DNA of 64,000 nucleotides from Candidatus Peregrinibacteria bacterium RIFOXYA2_FULL_41_18 (GCA_001788795.1 MFXH01000003.1:1-64000), one strand, 5' to 3'; positions 44,008-54,295 are shown, numbered from the stretch's first letter. The notes: generated by a model from the letters alone, not told the origin. Translations and numbers: made by a program.

Positions 44008-47000
44008 TTATTCGTTGGAGTTTTCATCTTCTTCAATTCCAAATCCTTCAGTGTCCTCTTCTGAAACCGGATCTTCTTCCATTTCATCAAGTTTTGATTC
44101 ATCAAATTCTTCTTCGGCATCCTCATCACCCTCTTCAGGTTCATCTACCACCGAAGTGCTTGGTTGTTCTCCTTCAGGAGTGTCAACCACTAGGTTTTCT
44201 TCAGAGGCCAAAACCTCTTCTTTTGTATATATCTCTTCTTCCTCTTCTTCATCTATTTCGCTTTCTACCATTTCGACGTTAAGACCCAAGCTTTGAAGCT
44301 CTTTTACCAATACGTTAAAGCTTTCCGGTGTGCGAGGCTTCTTGATAGGTTCATCTTTTACGATAGCTTCATAAGCCTTCGCCCTTCCGTAAACGTCATC
44401 TGATTTAATTGTTAACATCTCTTGCAATACATGAGCTGCTCCATAAGCTTCAAGAGCCCAAACTTCCATTTCTCCGAATCTCTGTCCACCGTGCTGAGCT
44501 TTTCCTCCAAGAGGTTGTTGTGTGACAAGGGAGTATGGTCCGACAGAGCGAGCGTGAATCTTGTCTTCAATCAAGTGGTTAAGTTTCATCATGTAGGCAA
44601 TACCAACTGTTGTTTTATGATCGAAAGGTTCACCCGTTCTACCATCGAACATTTGGATCTTTCCTTCGTTTGGAAGCTTAGCTTCTTTCAAAGCCTGTTC
44701 GATTTCATCAGTTGTAATACCTTCTAACGGTGGAGTCGCAATCTTATATCCAACTTCTTTTGCCGCCCAACCCAAGTGTGTTTCCAAGATCTGTCCAATA
44801 TTCATACGACTTGAAACACCAAGCGGGTTCAATATGATATCAACTGCGCGTCCATCCGGTAGGTAAGGCATGTCCGCTTCAGGTACTATTATAGAGATGA
44901 CACCTTTGTTACCGTGGCGACCTGCCATTTTGTCACCGATTGAAATTCTTCTTGTTTGAGCGACGTCAACTTTTAATTGTTGATTAACTCCTGTTGGAAG
45001 TTCATCTCCGGCAGTTCTGTCGAAGAGTTGAACACTTACAACCTTTCCGCCTTCTCCACCGGGGAGTCGGAGTGAAGTGTCTTTTACATCGCGAGCTTTT
45101 TCCCCGAAGATTGCTCTTAGAAGTCTTTCTTCGGCAGTTAATTCGGTTTCACCTTTAGGAGTTATTTTGCCTACCAATATGTCTCCTTCTCTTACAGATG
45201 CGCCGATTCTTACGATGCCTCTTTCGTCCAAGTCTTTTAATTTAGCTTCGCCGACATTTGGAATATCGCGAGTTACTATTTCAGGTCCGAGCTTGGTATC
45301 GCGAATATCTATCGTGAATGTTTCGATATGAACCGAACTATAAGTGTCCTTGTGAAGAAGTCTTTCCGATAAAATTACGGCGTCCTCAAAGTTATATCCT
45401 TGCCAGCTCATATAGGCTACAAGTACGTTTTGTCCAAGAGCTAATTCGCCATCATCTGTTGATGCGCCGTCAGCGAGGACTTCATTTTTCTTAACTTTTT
45501 GTCCTTTTTCGCAAACCGCTCTTTGATGGAAACAAGTCGCTTGGTTTGTGCGTTCGTAAACTCTGAGAGAGTAGGTTTTCTTATGTCCGTTGTCATACAT
45601 TACCGTGATTTCGTTTGCATCTACGCTTGTTACCGTGCCCGGACCATCTGCCATTATTACTTGTCCCGAGCTTTCCGCCGCTATTTTTTCAACACCGGTT
45701 CCAACTATAGGAGCGCTTGGTTTAAGAAGAGGAACTGCCTGACGTTGCATGTTTGAACCCATCGAAGCTCTTGTATTGTCGTCATGCTCCAAAAATGGGA
45801 TCAAGGATGTCGTGATTGATATAATCTGTTTTGGAGAAATATCTATATGTGTCAGATCTTTTATGTGAGCGAGGATAGGTTCGCCGTTTGCACGAGCCGC
45901 AACGCGGTTTTCTACGAATTCGCCTTGAGGGTTTAATATGGAGTTTGCTTGAGCGATAATTAGTTCTCTTTCGTCTTCTGCGTCGTAATATGTGACGTCA
46001 TTCGTTACGTAGGTTCTTACCGGAATTTCTTTCAAATCTTTGATCTTTTCTATTTCCTTTGCTTCTTTTTCTCCTATAACATCTCCAGAACTGACAATTA
46101 CTTTTCCAGCCTTACTCTTAACTTCTCCTCCAGCCGTATGTCCTTCGAGTTTTTCAGCTTTATTTTCGCATGTTCGTGAAATTTTTCTGAAAGGAGTCTC
46201 GATAAATCCATACTGGTTTAATCTTGCATAAGACGCCAAGTGGACTACGAGACCGATGTTTGGTCCTTCAGGTGTCGCAATAGGACATATTCTTCCGTAA
46301 TGAGATTGATGTACGTCGCGAACATCGAAGCTGGCTCTTTCTCTTGAAAGACCTCCCGGACCCATAGCGGAAAGTCTTCTCTTATGAGCTAATTCCGCAA
46401 GAGGATTTGTCTGGTCCATGAATTGAGATAACTGAGAGCTTGCATAAAATTCTCTTAAAGCTGCCGTAATCGGGCGTGAGTTGATAAGTTGAGTAGGAGT
46501 GATTGCGTCAAGTTCCATAACCGTCATTCTGTCTTTTGCAATTCTATCCGTTCGTAGCAAACCTACACGGAACTTATTCTGAACAAGTTCGCCAACAGTT
46601 CGGATTCTCCTGTTAGATAAATGATCTATGTCATCCGGCTTACCCTCTCCGTTATTTAGATTAATCAAATGTCTTAAGATGTGTATCAAATCGTCTACTT
46701 GGAATGTGTGATATTTTTTCTTGTTAGGTGTGGTTAATCCGAATCGTCTGTTTAGTTTGTATCTCGCCACAGAACCCATGTCGTATTTTCTGTAGTCGAA
46801 GAACATTGATTCAATAAGAGATTTTGCATTTTCAGGAGTTGCCAAGTCGCCAGGGCGGATTTTTCTATATATGCTCTTATATGCTTCGTCGGCATCTTTT
46901 GCTGGGTCTTTTTGAAGCGTTAAGAAAATCTGATCTTTTGTCGGATCTTTTATTAGGTCTTTGCAGATCTTTAGGATTTTTTCATCCGTATCAAATCCGA

Positions 47001-47559
47001 ATACTCTTAGAAGGCTTGTGATATAAATCTTTCTTTTCCTGTCGATCTTTACGCTTATTACTCCTTTCTTATCTGTTTCGATTTCGAGCCATGCGCCTCT
47101 TTTTGGTATGATTTTCGCCGCATGATTATGAGGATATCCAGCTATGCGTGAGAAGAATACACCCGGTGATCTTACGAGCTGGCTCACTACGACGCGTTCA
47201 ATTCCGTTTATAATAAAAGAACCTGCTTCAGTCATAAGCGGTATTCCTCCCAAAAACACATCCTGTTCTTTAATTTCACCGCTTTCCTTATTGATAAGCT
47301 GAACGTGTACTTTTAAAGGTGATTCGTATGTGAGATTTTTGTTCTTACATTCTCTTGCGGAGTGTTTCGGCTCTCCAACCGAGTGATCTAAGAAGTGTAA
47401 TTCAAGCTTCTTGCCCGAGAAATCTGTAATAGGGGATATCTCGTCTAGAAGTTCCTTGATACCTTCTTTCAAGAACCATTTGTAACTATTCGTCTGTATT
47501 TCTATAAGATTCGGAAGAGGGTATTCAAACAAAGGCTTGTGCAGGAATTTTCGTTGCAT
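44008..47559 (-). CDS. rpoB: RNA polymerase beta subunit
   Basis: 1183 residues. Features: RSPGVFFSRI, the rifampicin pocket 'SSQLSQFMDQTNPLAELAHK' with 'KRRLSAMGPGGLSRERA', and GDKMAGRHGNKGVIS. The last ~80 residues are an acidic, probably disordered tail. The usual upstream rplKAJL genes are absent; a consensus promoter and 170-nt leader lie directly upstream. Confidence 0.98.
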   Translation of the reverse strand: MQRKFLHKPLFEYPLPNLIEIQTNSYKWFLKEGIKELLDEISPITDFSGKKLELHFLDHSVGEPKHSARECKNKNLTYESPLKVHVQLINKESGEIKEQDVFLGGIPLMTEAGSFIINGIERVVVSQLVRSPGVFFSRIAGYPHNHAAKIIPKRGAWLEIETDKKGVISVKIDRKRKIYITSLLRVFGFDTDEKILKICKDLIKDPTKDQIFLTLQKDPAKDADEAYKSIYRKIRPGDLATPENAKSLIESMFFDYRKYDMGSVARYKLNRRFGLTTPNKKKYHTFQVDDLIHILRHLINLNNGEGKPDDIDHLSNRRIRTVGELVQNKFRVGLLRTDRIAKDRMTVMELDAITPTQLINSRPITAALREFYASSQLSQFMDQTNPLAELAHKRRLSAMGPGGLSRERASFDVRDVHQSHYGRICPIATPEGPNIGLVVHLASYARLNQYGFIETPFRKISRTCENKAEKLEGHTAGGEVKSKAGKVIVSSGDVIGEKEAKEIEKIKDLKEIPVRTYVTNDVTYYDAEDERELIIAQANSILNPQGEFVENRVAARANGEPILAHIKDLTHIDISPKQIISITTSLIPFLEHDDNTRASMGSNMQRQAVPLLKPSAPIVGTGVEKIAAESSGQVIMADGPGTVTSVDANEITVMYDNGHKKTYSLRVYERTNQATCFHQRAVCEKGQKVKKNEVLADGASTDDGELALGQNVLVAYMSWQGYNFEDAVILSERLLHKDTYSSVHIETFTIDIRDTKLGPEIVTRDIPNVGEAKLKDLDERGIVRIGASVREGDILVGKITPKGETELTAEERLLRAIFGEKARDVKDTSLRLPGGEGGKVVSVQLFDRTAGDELPTGVNQQLKVDVAQTRRISIGDKMAGRHGNKGVISIIVPEADMPYLPDGRAVDIILNPLGVSSRMNIGQILETHLGWAAKEVGYKIATPPLEGITTDEIEQALKEAKLPNEGKIQMFDGRTGEPFDHKTTVGIAYMMKLNHLIEDKIHARSVGPYSLVTQQPLGGKAQHGGQRFGEMEVWALEAYGAAHVLQEMLTIKSDDVYGRAKAYEAIVKDEPIKKPRTPESFNVLVKELQSLGLNVEMVESEIDEEEEEEIYTKEEVLASEENLVVDTPEGEQPSTSVVDEPEEGDEDAEEEFDESKLDEMEEDPVSEEDTEGFGIEEDENSNE

Positions 47560-47567
47560 ACTTATTA

Positions 47568-47604
47568 GAAGTTAGAGAAGTAGAAGAAGTGACGGAGTAA
47601 CTTA
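47568..47604 (+). repeat. Nonamer repeat (GAAGTAGAA type) upstream of rpoB
   Basis: Four 9-bp units ending in GAAGTGACGGAGT, about 9 bp from the rpoB start. Same family as 34078-34131. Confidence 0.85.
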
Positions 47605-47627
47605 GCGATTTGATGCATCGGTTATCA

Positions 47628-47657
47628 ATGCTTTTACTGCAAAATTAGCAAAAGCAT
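47628..47657 (-). promoter_or_regulatory. Stem-loop in the rpoB leader
   Basis: ATGCTTTT (47628-47635) pairs perfectly with AAAAGCAT (47650-47657), with a short inner GC pair. It lies about 70 nt before the rpoB start, within the predicted leader; function unknown. Confidence 0.45.
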
Positions 47658-47736
47658 GTGTGCGTGTGGCTTTTCTATCTGTCCATAACTCATTCGAATC
47701 CCATCATTAACGGGATAATCCGATAGCGCCGAAGGG

Positions 47737-47764
47737 ATTATATAGGGAAGCGTAGGGGAGTCAA
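47737..47764 (-). promoter_or_regulatory. Promoter for rpoB
   Basis: On the minus strand TTGACT (47759-47764), 16 bp, TATAAT (47737-47742). Predicted start near 47730, so the 231-bp gap upstream of rpoB holds a promoter, a leader hairpin and a repeat block. Confidence 0.8.
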
Positions 47765-47790
47765 CAAAGCTCCCAAAGTCGACTTGACGA

Positions 47791-48642
47791 TTACGAGTTT
47801 TTGTTGGCGATTACGATATCCTGATAAGATGTCCAATGCGATTCTCCCGACCATTTTCCTCGAAGGATTGTCAGGTTTTTATCGAGATTATTTTTGGCGA
47901 AAGTTTTCTTGATCCATTCTTCCCTAAATCCTATTTCCGCTTCCGGAACATTTTTGTGCGAATAAAAACATGGATCGGAGCCGTATTGATATTTAAGTGT
48001 GCAATATGCTGAGCCGTTTTTGATGTTTTCTTCGGCGGTTTTGTCTATTGAGAAGAATGTTAGAAAAACTTTTCCGTTTGGCTTCAGCACACGCGAAATC
48101 TCTTTCAGATATTGTTCCACCTGAAGAGGAAGCATGTGAGTAAAGACAGATGTGGCGAAGATGAAATCGAATTTTTCGTTTTGGTACGGGAAGGTGAAAT
48201 TTTCCGCCTGAATTTGTCCTTTTTTATTGTAATACTTGTTGAAAATATCGACGTATTGGAATTGAAAGTTCGGATGTTTCGGGGTGATGTTTTCTTGGCA
48301 CCATTTTACGCCTCTTTTGTCGATGTCGAATCCGTTTAGTGAACCTTTTTCGCTTATGTATTTCGTGAGTGGAATTGCCATTCTGCCTATGCCGCAGCCG
48401 ATGTCTAATATATGATATTCCGGTTTGAGATTGCCTTTGTTTTTGAAAAGTTCCGCAAACTCGTCGCCAACTTTTTTAAACTCGCTTGACCCTACGAAGT
48501 TAAGGCGTTTTGGCGGATAAGACGTATCCCTTTTGCCTGTAATCGTTTCTATTAGATCTTGTGCTGAATAATAGATGTATTTGAGGGTTTTTTTGACACT
48601 TACGGGTAAGAGATATTTACCGATTTTTTTTAGTTTTTGCAT
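47791..48642 (-). CDS. Class I SAM-dependent methyltransferase
   Basis: 283 residues. A Rossmann methyltransferase: SAM motif I is ILDIGCGIGRMAIPL, acidic residue at the end of beta2 in NGFDIDKRG, and FDFIFATSVFTHML as motif IV. An N-terminal ~60-residue segment without clear homology precedes it. The substrate cannot be inferred. Similar proteins act on small molecules, glycans or lipids. Confidence 0.85.
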   Translation of the reverse strand: MQKLKKIGKYLLPVSVKKTLKYIYYSAQDLIETITGKRDTSYPPKRLNFVGSSEFKKVGDEFAELFKNKGNLKPEYHILDIGCGIGRMAIPLTKYISEKGSLNGFDIDKRGVKWCQENITPKHPNFQFQYVDIFNKYYNKKGQIQAENFTFPYQNEKFDFIFATSVFTHMLPLQVEQYLKEISRVLKPNGKVFLTFFSIDKTAEENIKNGSAYCTLKYQYGSDPCFYSHKNVPEAEIGFREEWIKKTFAKNNLDKNLTILRGKWSGESHWTSYQDIVIANKNS

Positions 48643-48693
48643 GCGGAAAAACTAACCTGTTTTCAGATATGTTACAAGAGATTTTTTACAGGG

Positions 48694-49440
48694 CTATTCC
48701 TTTGTGTACTTTTCGATAAACGCTTTTGATTCTTTCAATACGTTAAGGGCCTCGGTCTTATCTTTTGCGTGCAATAGTTTCGGATTGATTTTTATTGAGA
48801 CTGCGCCTTTGAAATCGTCTGCGGCAAGACGGCTGATCAAGCTCTCCAACGGAAGAGATCCTCGTGTTAGAGGTTGGTAGCCTTTTCCTTTTGAAACATT
48901 TGAAATATGAATGTGAACTAGAAACTTCTGAAGATTTCCGTAAGCTCCCAAAATATCTTCTTTCTTCTCTGCTGCGCGAGATGTGTCGAGACAAGCGTGT
49001 TTGAATTTTTTAAGTTCGGACATGCTATTCATGACGCGTTCAGGAATGAAGCCGAGCCACATCTTATTTGGTGCATTTTCCAATGCGATGGATATTTCTT
49101 CTTTTTTCCTGATGTTTGGAACTTCTTTTTTAAGCCAATCTGAATATTTTCTATCTAGAATTTTCGGAGGTTGTACAATTATAACCTTTGTTCCTAATGT
49201 TTTTGCCATTTCGATTGCAAGGTTCAAATCTTTTGGTTTTGCATTGTCCATTGTTTGAATTGCAACAACTGGTATCCCTATTTCTGTTGAGATTTTTGCT
49301 ACATACTCGGGGTCTGTTGTATCAAAATCTTTTGGGTCCATAGCCAAATCAATTCCGTCGAATCCCAATTCTTTTGCGAATTCGAAGATGCGGTTTAAGC
49401 CATATCCCTTCAAAGTGTCTGTTGAAAGAGCGATTTTCAT
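48694..49440 (-). CDS. Sugar phosphate isomerase/epimerase family TIM barrel
   Basis: 248 residues from MKIALSTDTLKGYG. The chosen start gives the normal beta1 strand; 29 open codons upstream include low-complexity sequence. The xylose-isomerase-like AP-endonuclease 2 fold is indicated by 'GFDGIDLAMDPKDF', ISIALENAPNK, CLDTSRAAE and FLVHIHISN, which supply typical Glu, Asp and His metal ligands. Substrate unknown. Confidence 0.75.
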   Translation of the reverse strand: MKIALSTDTLKGYGLNRIFEFAKELGFDGIDLAMDPKDFDTTDPEYVAKISTEIGIPVVAIQTMDNAKPKDLNLAIEMAKTLGTKVIIVQPPKILDRKYSDWLKKEVPNIRKKEEISIALENAPNKMWLGFIPERVMNSMSELKKFKHACLDTSRAAEKKEDILGAYGNLQKFLVHIHISNVSKGKGYQPLTRGSLPLESLISRLAADDFKGAVSIKINPKLLHAKDKTEALNVLKESKAFIEKYTKE

Positions 49441-49510
49441 ATGTTTTTGTTTTAATTTACTTCTTAAGATTATACCAGAAAAAACGGTTTCGGTAAAGAT
49501 TGTTATATAA

Positions 49511-49540
49511 AAAACCCCGCAATGCAAGCGGGGTTTTTTT
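49511..49540 (-). terminator. Rho-independent terminator after the large SLH gene
   Basis: CCCCGC (49515-49520) pairs with GCGGGG (49528-49533) around a 7-base loop, flanked by A-runs and T-runs on both sides. It is the only textbook intrinsic terminator seen and could act in both directions. Confidence 0.9.
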
Positions 49541-49560
49541 ATTGTTTGTCTACAAGTCTT

Positions 49561-52500
49561 TTACAGGCCTAAAGTGTCTATCGTTTCAATTATTATTTTT
49601 GATACTTCTGCTCTGTTGATTGAAGAGCTGTAACCGAATGTACCGTTGCTGTATCCTGATATAATTCCCATGTCTTTTGCATATTCCACTTCTGATAATG
49701 CTGTTCCCGCAAGTGAATCGTCCGTGAAACTGCTTTCATCATAAGAAGGGACTTCTATTTCAAGAGCTTCAAAAAGCATCTTTATGATTTCCGATCTTGT
49801 AGCTTCTCTATTAAGATCAAGGTCTTCATCTTCGATTATGCTTAACTCCAACTCTTCAGCTTTTGCAATGTATCCGCTTGCCCAATGGTTTGCTGCAGAT
49901 CCAAGATTTGGGATTCTGTCCGAAGATCCTTGTCCTGTTGTTTCAAGGATTATCTTTAGTGCTTCGGCGACCGTTACATTGTTTCCCGGTTTGAACTCTC
50001 CAAGAGCGTTTCCGTCCTCATCCTTGTAGCCGGAAATAATTCCCTTGTCGTTCATAGACTTGATGTATTCACCGTACCATTCCCCGATATCTACATCCTT
50101 GAATGGATTTACGCCGTCTTCATATAAAGTTTCTTTTATACCGTCTTGATTTTCTTCATATAATTCCACGGCATCTTCAACTGTTGATGCTGTTATGGTG
50201 GCAAGGAATGAATTTGTGGCCGAATCAGATTCCAATAACGGAGTCTTCAAGAAATTATCTAGGATCCCTTGGAATTTTTCATTTACATCGTCATCGGAAG
50301 AGTCTTCCATGTCCTGTCCGAACATGTTGAAATTGTCGGATAAACTTCTTAGGTTATCAAAAATATTATCTGTTTCGTCGTCGCTGTAATCGTTCAAGTA
50401 TCCTATTAGTTGAATGTCGATTTTGTTGTCTGTGCTGCTATCCAGATCGTAAGTTCCTAGATCGTCAGTGCCGTAAATCTTGATTTCCTGATCTGCTATC
50501 CATATGTCTATGTATCTGGACGGATCTGTATCGTCGTTTACAGGATAAACATAAAGGAGGATTCCATCCCAGTGATTGTATATCTCGCTTGTGAATGACA
50601 CTCCTGCAGTTGTTTCATCGTAGGAATCTGTTTGACTGTCTTCAAATAGCAAATCTGTTACCGGTATCACTTTGAATTGACCTGTGTCGCTTGAGTTTAT
50701 CATTCCGGTGTATTCCTGTTTGATATCTCCGTCGTTGTGATAATCGAGATCACCGATTCTTACAAACATTATACTTGGGTTGAAAAGCAGTCCGTCGTTC
50801 AATGTTTCAGAGTCTGTCGGCAGTGTTACGGTGAACGTATCTGCATTGTTTGTTTCATCCGTTTCGTCGATGTAGTCGTAATAATCTACTGTTGCAGTTG
50901 CCGTATAAGATGAGCCATCAGTCAGAGAGAAATTTGACATTCCCCATGAGTAGAAGGTTTTGCAATTTCCATCTGCTGGAGTCATTATTCCGAGGGTATT
51001 ATCATATCCGTTTGCGTTGAAATTGATGTATGCGAATTTGCTTATTTTGGTATCTTCGTCCGCGCATACCGTCATGTAGAAATTAGTATAATCGCTTTCT
51101 ATACCTGAGTCGCTTACCCATAGATCGTATGTTGCAGAAGATGAATCGGTTGATCCACTTGTTACGGTTTCTGTTCGGCAATCGTTGCTTGAATTGGCAT
51201 CGCTTGTTGAAGAATCAGGGTATAAGCATGCTTTTATCGTATGTGTTCCGTCCAAAACTTGAGGTTGCACTTCAGATGTATCTCCGGAATCTCTGAAGGT
51301 TTGGTCTGCAAGTGTTGAAAGGCTGTAAGTCCATTCCAAAACATCGTCTATGTATATGTATAAAGAACCTCCCGCGGTACTTGGGTAATCTTGAGATCCT
51401 TTATTTCCAATTGTTATTGTTAAATATGTTTCATTGGAAATATCTCCTACGTATAAATCTGGATTAACATCGTCATCATCTGCGAATGTTACTGATAATG
51501 TTGATGAATTGTTGCTTTCGCTTGATTCATCCAACACGTCTGCCGAATCAACCTCTGCCGTAAGGCTGTATGTTCCTCCGCCGAGTTTATCTATCGAGAA
51601 AGTCTCAAAGCCATCCGAATAGAATGTTGAGCAGCTTCCGCCGGAAGGATTTGTGATAGTTTTGGTGTTGCTATATCCGTTTGCTGTAAATTTAAGACTT
51701 ACCGATGTACTTGTGCTCGTGTCTTCGGAAGAACAAACTTTTGCATAAAAAGCGCTATATGTCGCTGAAGCTCCTATCTCGCTGATATAAAGGTCATCAG
51801 TCGTAGCATCTTCTTCGACGGCGAATGTCGTTGTTAGTTCATTGTTTGTTTCGTCCGCTTCCGAGATTGAATCGTCAGGGTCAAGCGTTACCGTAAGTGT
51901 ATATGCGGTTCCTTCGTTGATAGAAAAAACGGAAGTTCCCCATGAATATATTGTCTTGCATACGCCATCTCCCGGAGCTGTAAATGTAAGTTTATTGTCG
52001 TAATTGTTGGCGCTAAATGTTATTTCGGTGCTGCCTACGCTGCCGCTATCTGTTCCGCATATTGTTGCGTAAAAAGATGTTCCATCGTCGGCAAGGCCGA
52101 TAGCCGATAATTTCAAATCAGTTGTAGTGCTCGGAATTGTGAAAGTTTCCGATAGAGAATTGTTTGTTTCATCTTCTTCCGTTACTGCGTTTGCCGGATC
52201 TACCTCAACTGTAAGAGTATATTTGGTTCCTTCTGATAAAGAAGAAAAATATGTTGCTATTGAAACGTATTCGGTTACGCATGCGTCTGATGCCGGAGCC
52301 GTAATCGACTTGGTTTTTGAAGAAGAACCTGCAGTAAATTTCAGATTTATTGTAGATAGATCGTTTGTATCAAGTCCGCAAACTTTTGCGTAGAACTTGG
52401 TGTAATCGCTACTTATTCCGACATCGCTTATGTACAAATCAGGATAAGTTGTCTCTGTTGCTGTGCTTGAGATTGTTATTGCTTCCGATTCTTCGTTGTT

Positions 52501-52893
52501 TGTTTCATTGTCTTCATCGAAATTATCGTAATAGTCTATTGTTACGGTTAGAGTTGTCGTATCACCTTCTTCTAATTGGAAATAGCTGTAATTCCATGAG
52601 TAATATCTCTTGCAATCGTCTTCCGGAACTGCGTTCAATTCCATAGTTTTATCCAAACCGTTTGCATGGTAGTTAATAACCACTCCTTCAGCTGTCATTC
52701 CATCCGTACATACGTCAGCATAGAAATACTGAGGATATGTGGTGTCTATACCGATATCATCTATGTAGATGTCGTTATAATCTATAATCGTTGTTTTGAT
52801 TATAGTTTCCGTAAGAGTGAACGCCCCTGCACTTGGCACCAAAGAAGTGAGTGCGAATAGTGCCGTAATGGTTGTTGCGATGAGTTTTTTCAT
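49561..52893 (-). CDS. Large secreted repeat protein with SLH anchor
   Basis: 1110 residues. A signal peptide ends near ALTSLVPSAGAF. Six beta-sandwich repeats of 100-115 residues follow (to about 690), of CARDB type: each starts 'DLYISDIG'-like and ends 'ETNN' with an acidic turn. Repeats 1-4 and 6 each carry a conserved Cys pair ('VC' early, 'C' before an aromatic motif), probably a disulfide; repeat 5 is more divergent. A ~250-residue unassigned domain follows (from LLFNPSIMFVRIGD), then three C-terminal SLH domains (about 930-1110). Likely an S-layer or adhesin-type surface protein. Its own terminator follows. Confidence 0.85.
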   Translation of the reverse strand: MKKLIATTITALFALTSLVPSAGAFTLTETIIKTTIIDYNDIYIDDIGIDTTYPQYFYADVCTDGMTAEGVVINYHANGLDKTMELNAVPEDDCKRYYSWNYSYFQLEEGDTTTLTVTIDYYDNFDEDNETNNEESEAITISSTATETTYPDLYISDVGISSDYTKFYAKVCGLDTNDLSTINLKFTAGSSSKTKSITAPASDACVTEYVSIATYFSSLSEGTKYTLTVEVDPANAVTEEDETNNSLSETFTIPSTTTDLKLSAIGLADDGTSFYATICGTDSGSVGSTEITFSANNYDNKLTFTAPGDGVCKTIYSWGTSVFSINEGTAYTLTVTLDPDDSISEADETNNELTTTFAVEEDATTDDLYISEIGASATYSAFYAKVCSSEDTSTSTSVSLKFTANGYSNTKTITNPSGGSCSTFYSDGFETFSIDKLGGGTYSLTAEVDSADVLDESSESNNSSTLSVTFADDDDVNPDLYVGDISNETYLTITIGNKGSQDYPSTAGGSLYIYIDDVLEWTYSLSTLADQTFRDSGDTSEVQPQVLDGTHTIKACLYPDSSTSDANSSNDCRTETVTSGSTDSSSATYDLWVSDSGIESDYTNFYMTVCADEDTKISKFAYINFNANGYDNTLGIMTPADGNCKTFYSWGMSNFSLTDGSSYTATATVDYYDYIDETDETNNADTFTVTLPTDSETLNDGLLFNPSIMFVRIGDLDYHNDGDIKQEYTGMINSSDTGQFKVIPVTDLLFEDSQTDSYDETTAGVSFTSEIYNHWDGILLYVYPVNDDTDPSRYIDIWIADQEIKIYGTDDLGTYDLDSSTDNKIDIQLIGYLNDYSDDETDNIFDNLRSLSDNFNMFGQDMEDSSDDDVNEKFQGILDNFLKTPLLESDSATNSFLATITASTVEDAVELYEENQDGIKETLYEDGVNPFKDVDIGEWYGEYIKSMNDKGIISGYKDEDGNALGEFKPGNNVTVAEALKIILETTGQGSSDRIPNLGSAANHWASGYIAKAEELELSIIEDEDLDLNREATRSEIIKMLFEALEIEVPSYDESSFTDDSLAGTALSEVEYAKDMGIISGYSNGTFGYSSSINRAEVSKIIIETIDTLGL

Positions 52894-52993
52894 TTTTCGA
52901 TTGGGTTAGTTGGTTGATTTATATATGTATAATGTTTTATTTTTGAAATATTACACTAAATGCATTTATAGGCATTTCTTTTTACCACAAATT

Positions 52994-54295
52994 CTATCTA
53001 GGGTCAATCGTCTTCTGTCCATTCATGTACGGTATTAACACTTTGGGTATTTTCACCGATCCGTCTTTTTGCTGATAGATCTCCAGTATTGGTATGAGTA
53101 TGCGAGGAGATGCGACACAAGTATTGTTCAGCGTATGGCAGAAATTGATCTTACCTTCGCTGTTGCGGTATCGAAGGTTGAGTCTTCTTGATTGGAAATC
53201 GTGAAATGTTGAACAGGAGTGAGTTTCTCCGTAAGATTTTCTGCTTGGCATCCATGTTTCTATATCGTTTTTATAGTATTGGCCTCTGCCCATGTCGCCC
53301 GTGCATACTGCTACGACTCGATAAGGGAGGTTGAGGTCTTGAAGAACTTCCTCGGAATTCTTAAGAATGAGTTCGTGCATTTTTTTGCTTTCTTCGGCAT
53401 CGTTCTTGCAGATTATTACCTGCTCGATTTTTTGGAACTGGTGAATTCGGTAAACGCCTTGAGTATCTTTCCCGTAAGTTCCAGCTTCTCTTCTATAGCA
53501 GGTTGAAAATCCGCAATAGAGTTTGGGTAACGTATCTTCTTCCAAAATCTCATCGTAATGATAAGAGGTAAGGGCTACTTCGGCAGTTCCTGTTAAGTAT
53601 TTATTGTCTGATTCTATGGCTCCGCCTTTTTCTTTTTGAACGCCAACCGTGTAGGCTTGTTCTTCTCCTCCTGGGAAATAAGATGTACCCATCATCGCTT
53701 CGTAATTTACGAGAGTTGGTACAATAAAAGGAGTGAATCCTTTTTTAGTTAATTTATCGAGTGCATACATCATGATTGCCATCTCGAGTCGCATTCCTTC
53801 GTTTTTCAGAAAATATGATCTTGACCCTGCGATCTTCGCTCCGCGAGGCATATCTATAAGGTCGCATTTTTCCGCGATGCTCATATGGTCGAGAGGTTCG
53901 AAGTCGAATTTCGGAAGCTTGCCCCAAGTGTAGAGTTCCTTGTTTTCGCTGTCGTCTTTGCCTTCCGGTGTCTCCGGTGATGCCGGCATGGGGAGGAATA
54001 AGAGTTTTGTTTTCAGTTCCGGTTCCAGTGACTCAAGTTGGGGAGATAACTCCTTTTCTTTGTCGCTCAATATCTTTGTTTCTTTGATAGCCTTATTTTT
54101 TTCGTCTCCTTGCAGTTTTGCGATTTTGTCTGAAGCAATCTTCTTTTCTGCGCGTATTTTTTCTATTTGCTGTTTGAGCTCGCGAACCTGTTTGTCGAGC
54201 TTTATTATTTCGTCTATATCAAGCTTTATGCGTTTTTGAGTGCAGGCTTTTTTGAATATTTCAGGATTTTCGCGAAGAAGTTTCAGGTCGATCAT
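52994..54295 (-). CDS. serS: Seryl-tRNA synthetase
   Basis: 433 residues. An N-terminal coiled-coil arm (about 25-105) binds the long variable arm of tRNA-Ser. Class II motif 2 shows CYRREAGTYGKDTQGVYRIH and motif 3 lies near SPRILIPILEIYQQ. It starts MIDLKLLRENPEIFKKAC, the family start. The 100-bp gap to the SLH gene shows no gene. Confidence 0.96.
   Translation of the reverse strand: MIDLKLLRENPEIFKKACTQKRIKLDIDEIIKLDKQVRELKQQIEKIRAEKKIASDKIAKLQGDEKNKAIKETKILSDKEKELSPQLESLEPELKTKLLFLPMPASPETPEGKDDSENKELYTWGKLPKFDFEPLDHMSIAEKCDLIDMPRGAKIAGSRSYFLKNEGMRLEMAIMMYALDKLTKKGFTPFIVPTLVNYEAMMGTSYFPGGEEQAYTVGVQKEKGGAIESDNKYLTGTAEVALTSYHYDEILEEDTLPKLYCGFSTCYRREAGTYGKDTQGVYRIHQFQKIEQVIICKNDAEESKKMHELILKNSEEVLQDLNLPYRVVAVCTGDMGRGQYYKNDIETWMPSRKSYGETHSCSTFHDFQSRRLNLRYRNSEGKINFCHTLNNTCVASPRILIPILEIYQQKDGSVKIPKVLIPYMNGQKTIDPR

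Noticed and set aside
49441-49527. 29-residue extension of the TIM-barrel protein
   Set aside because: It precedes the first beta strand and has no family similarity.
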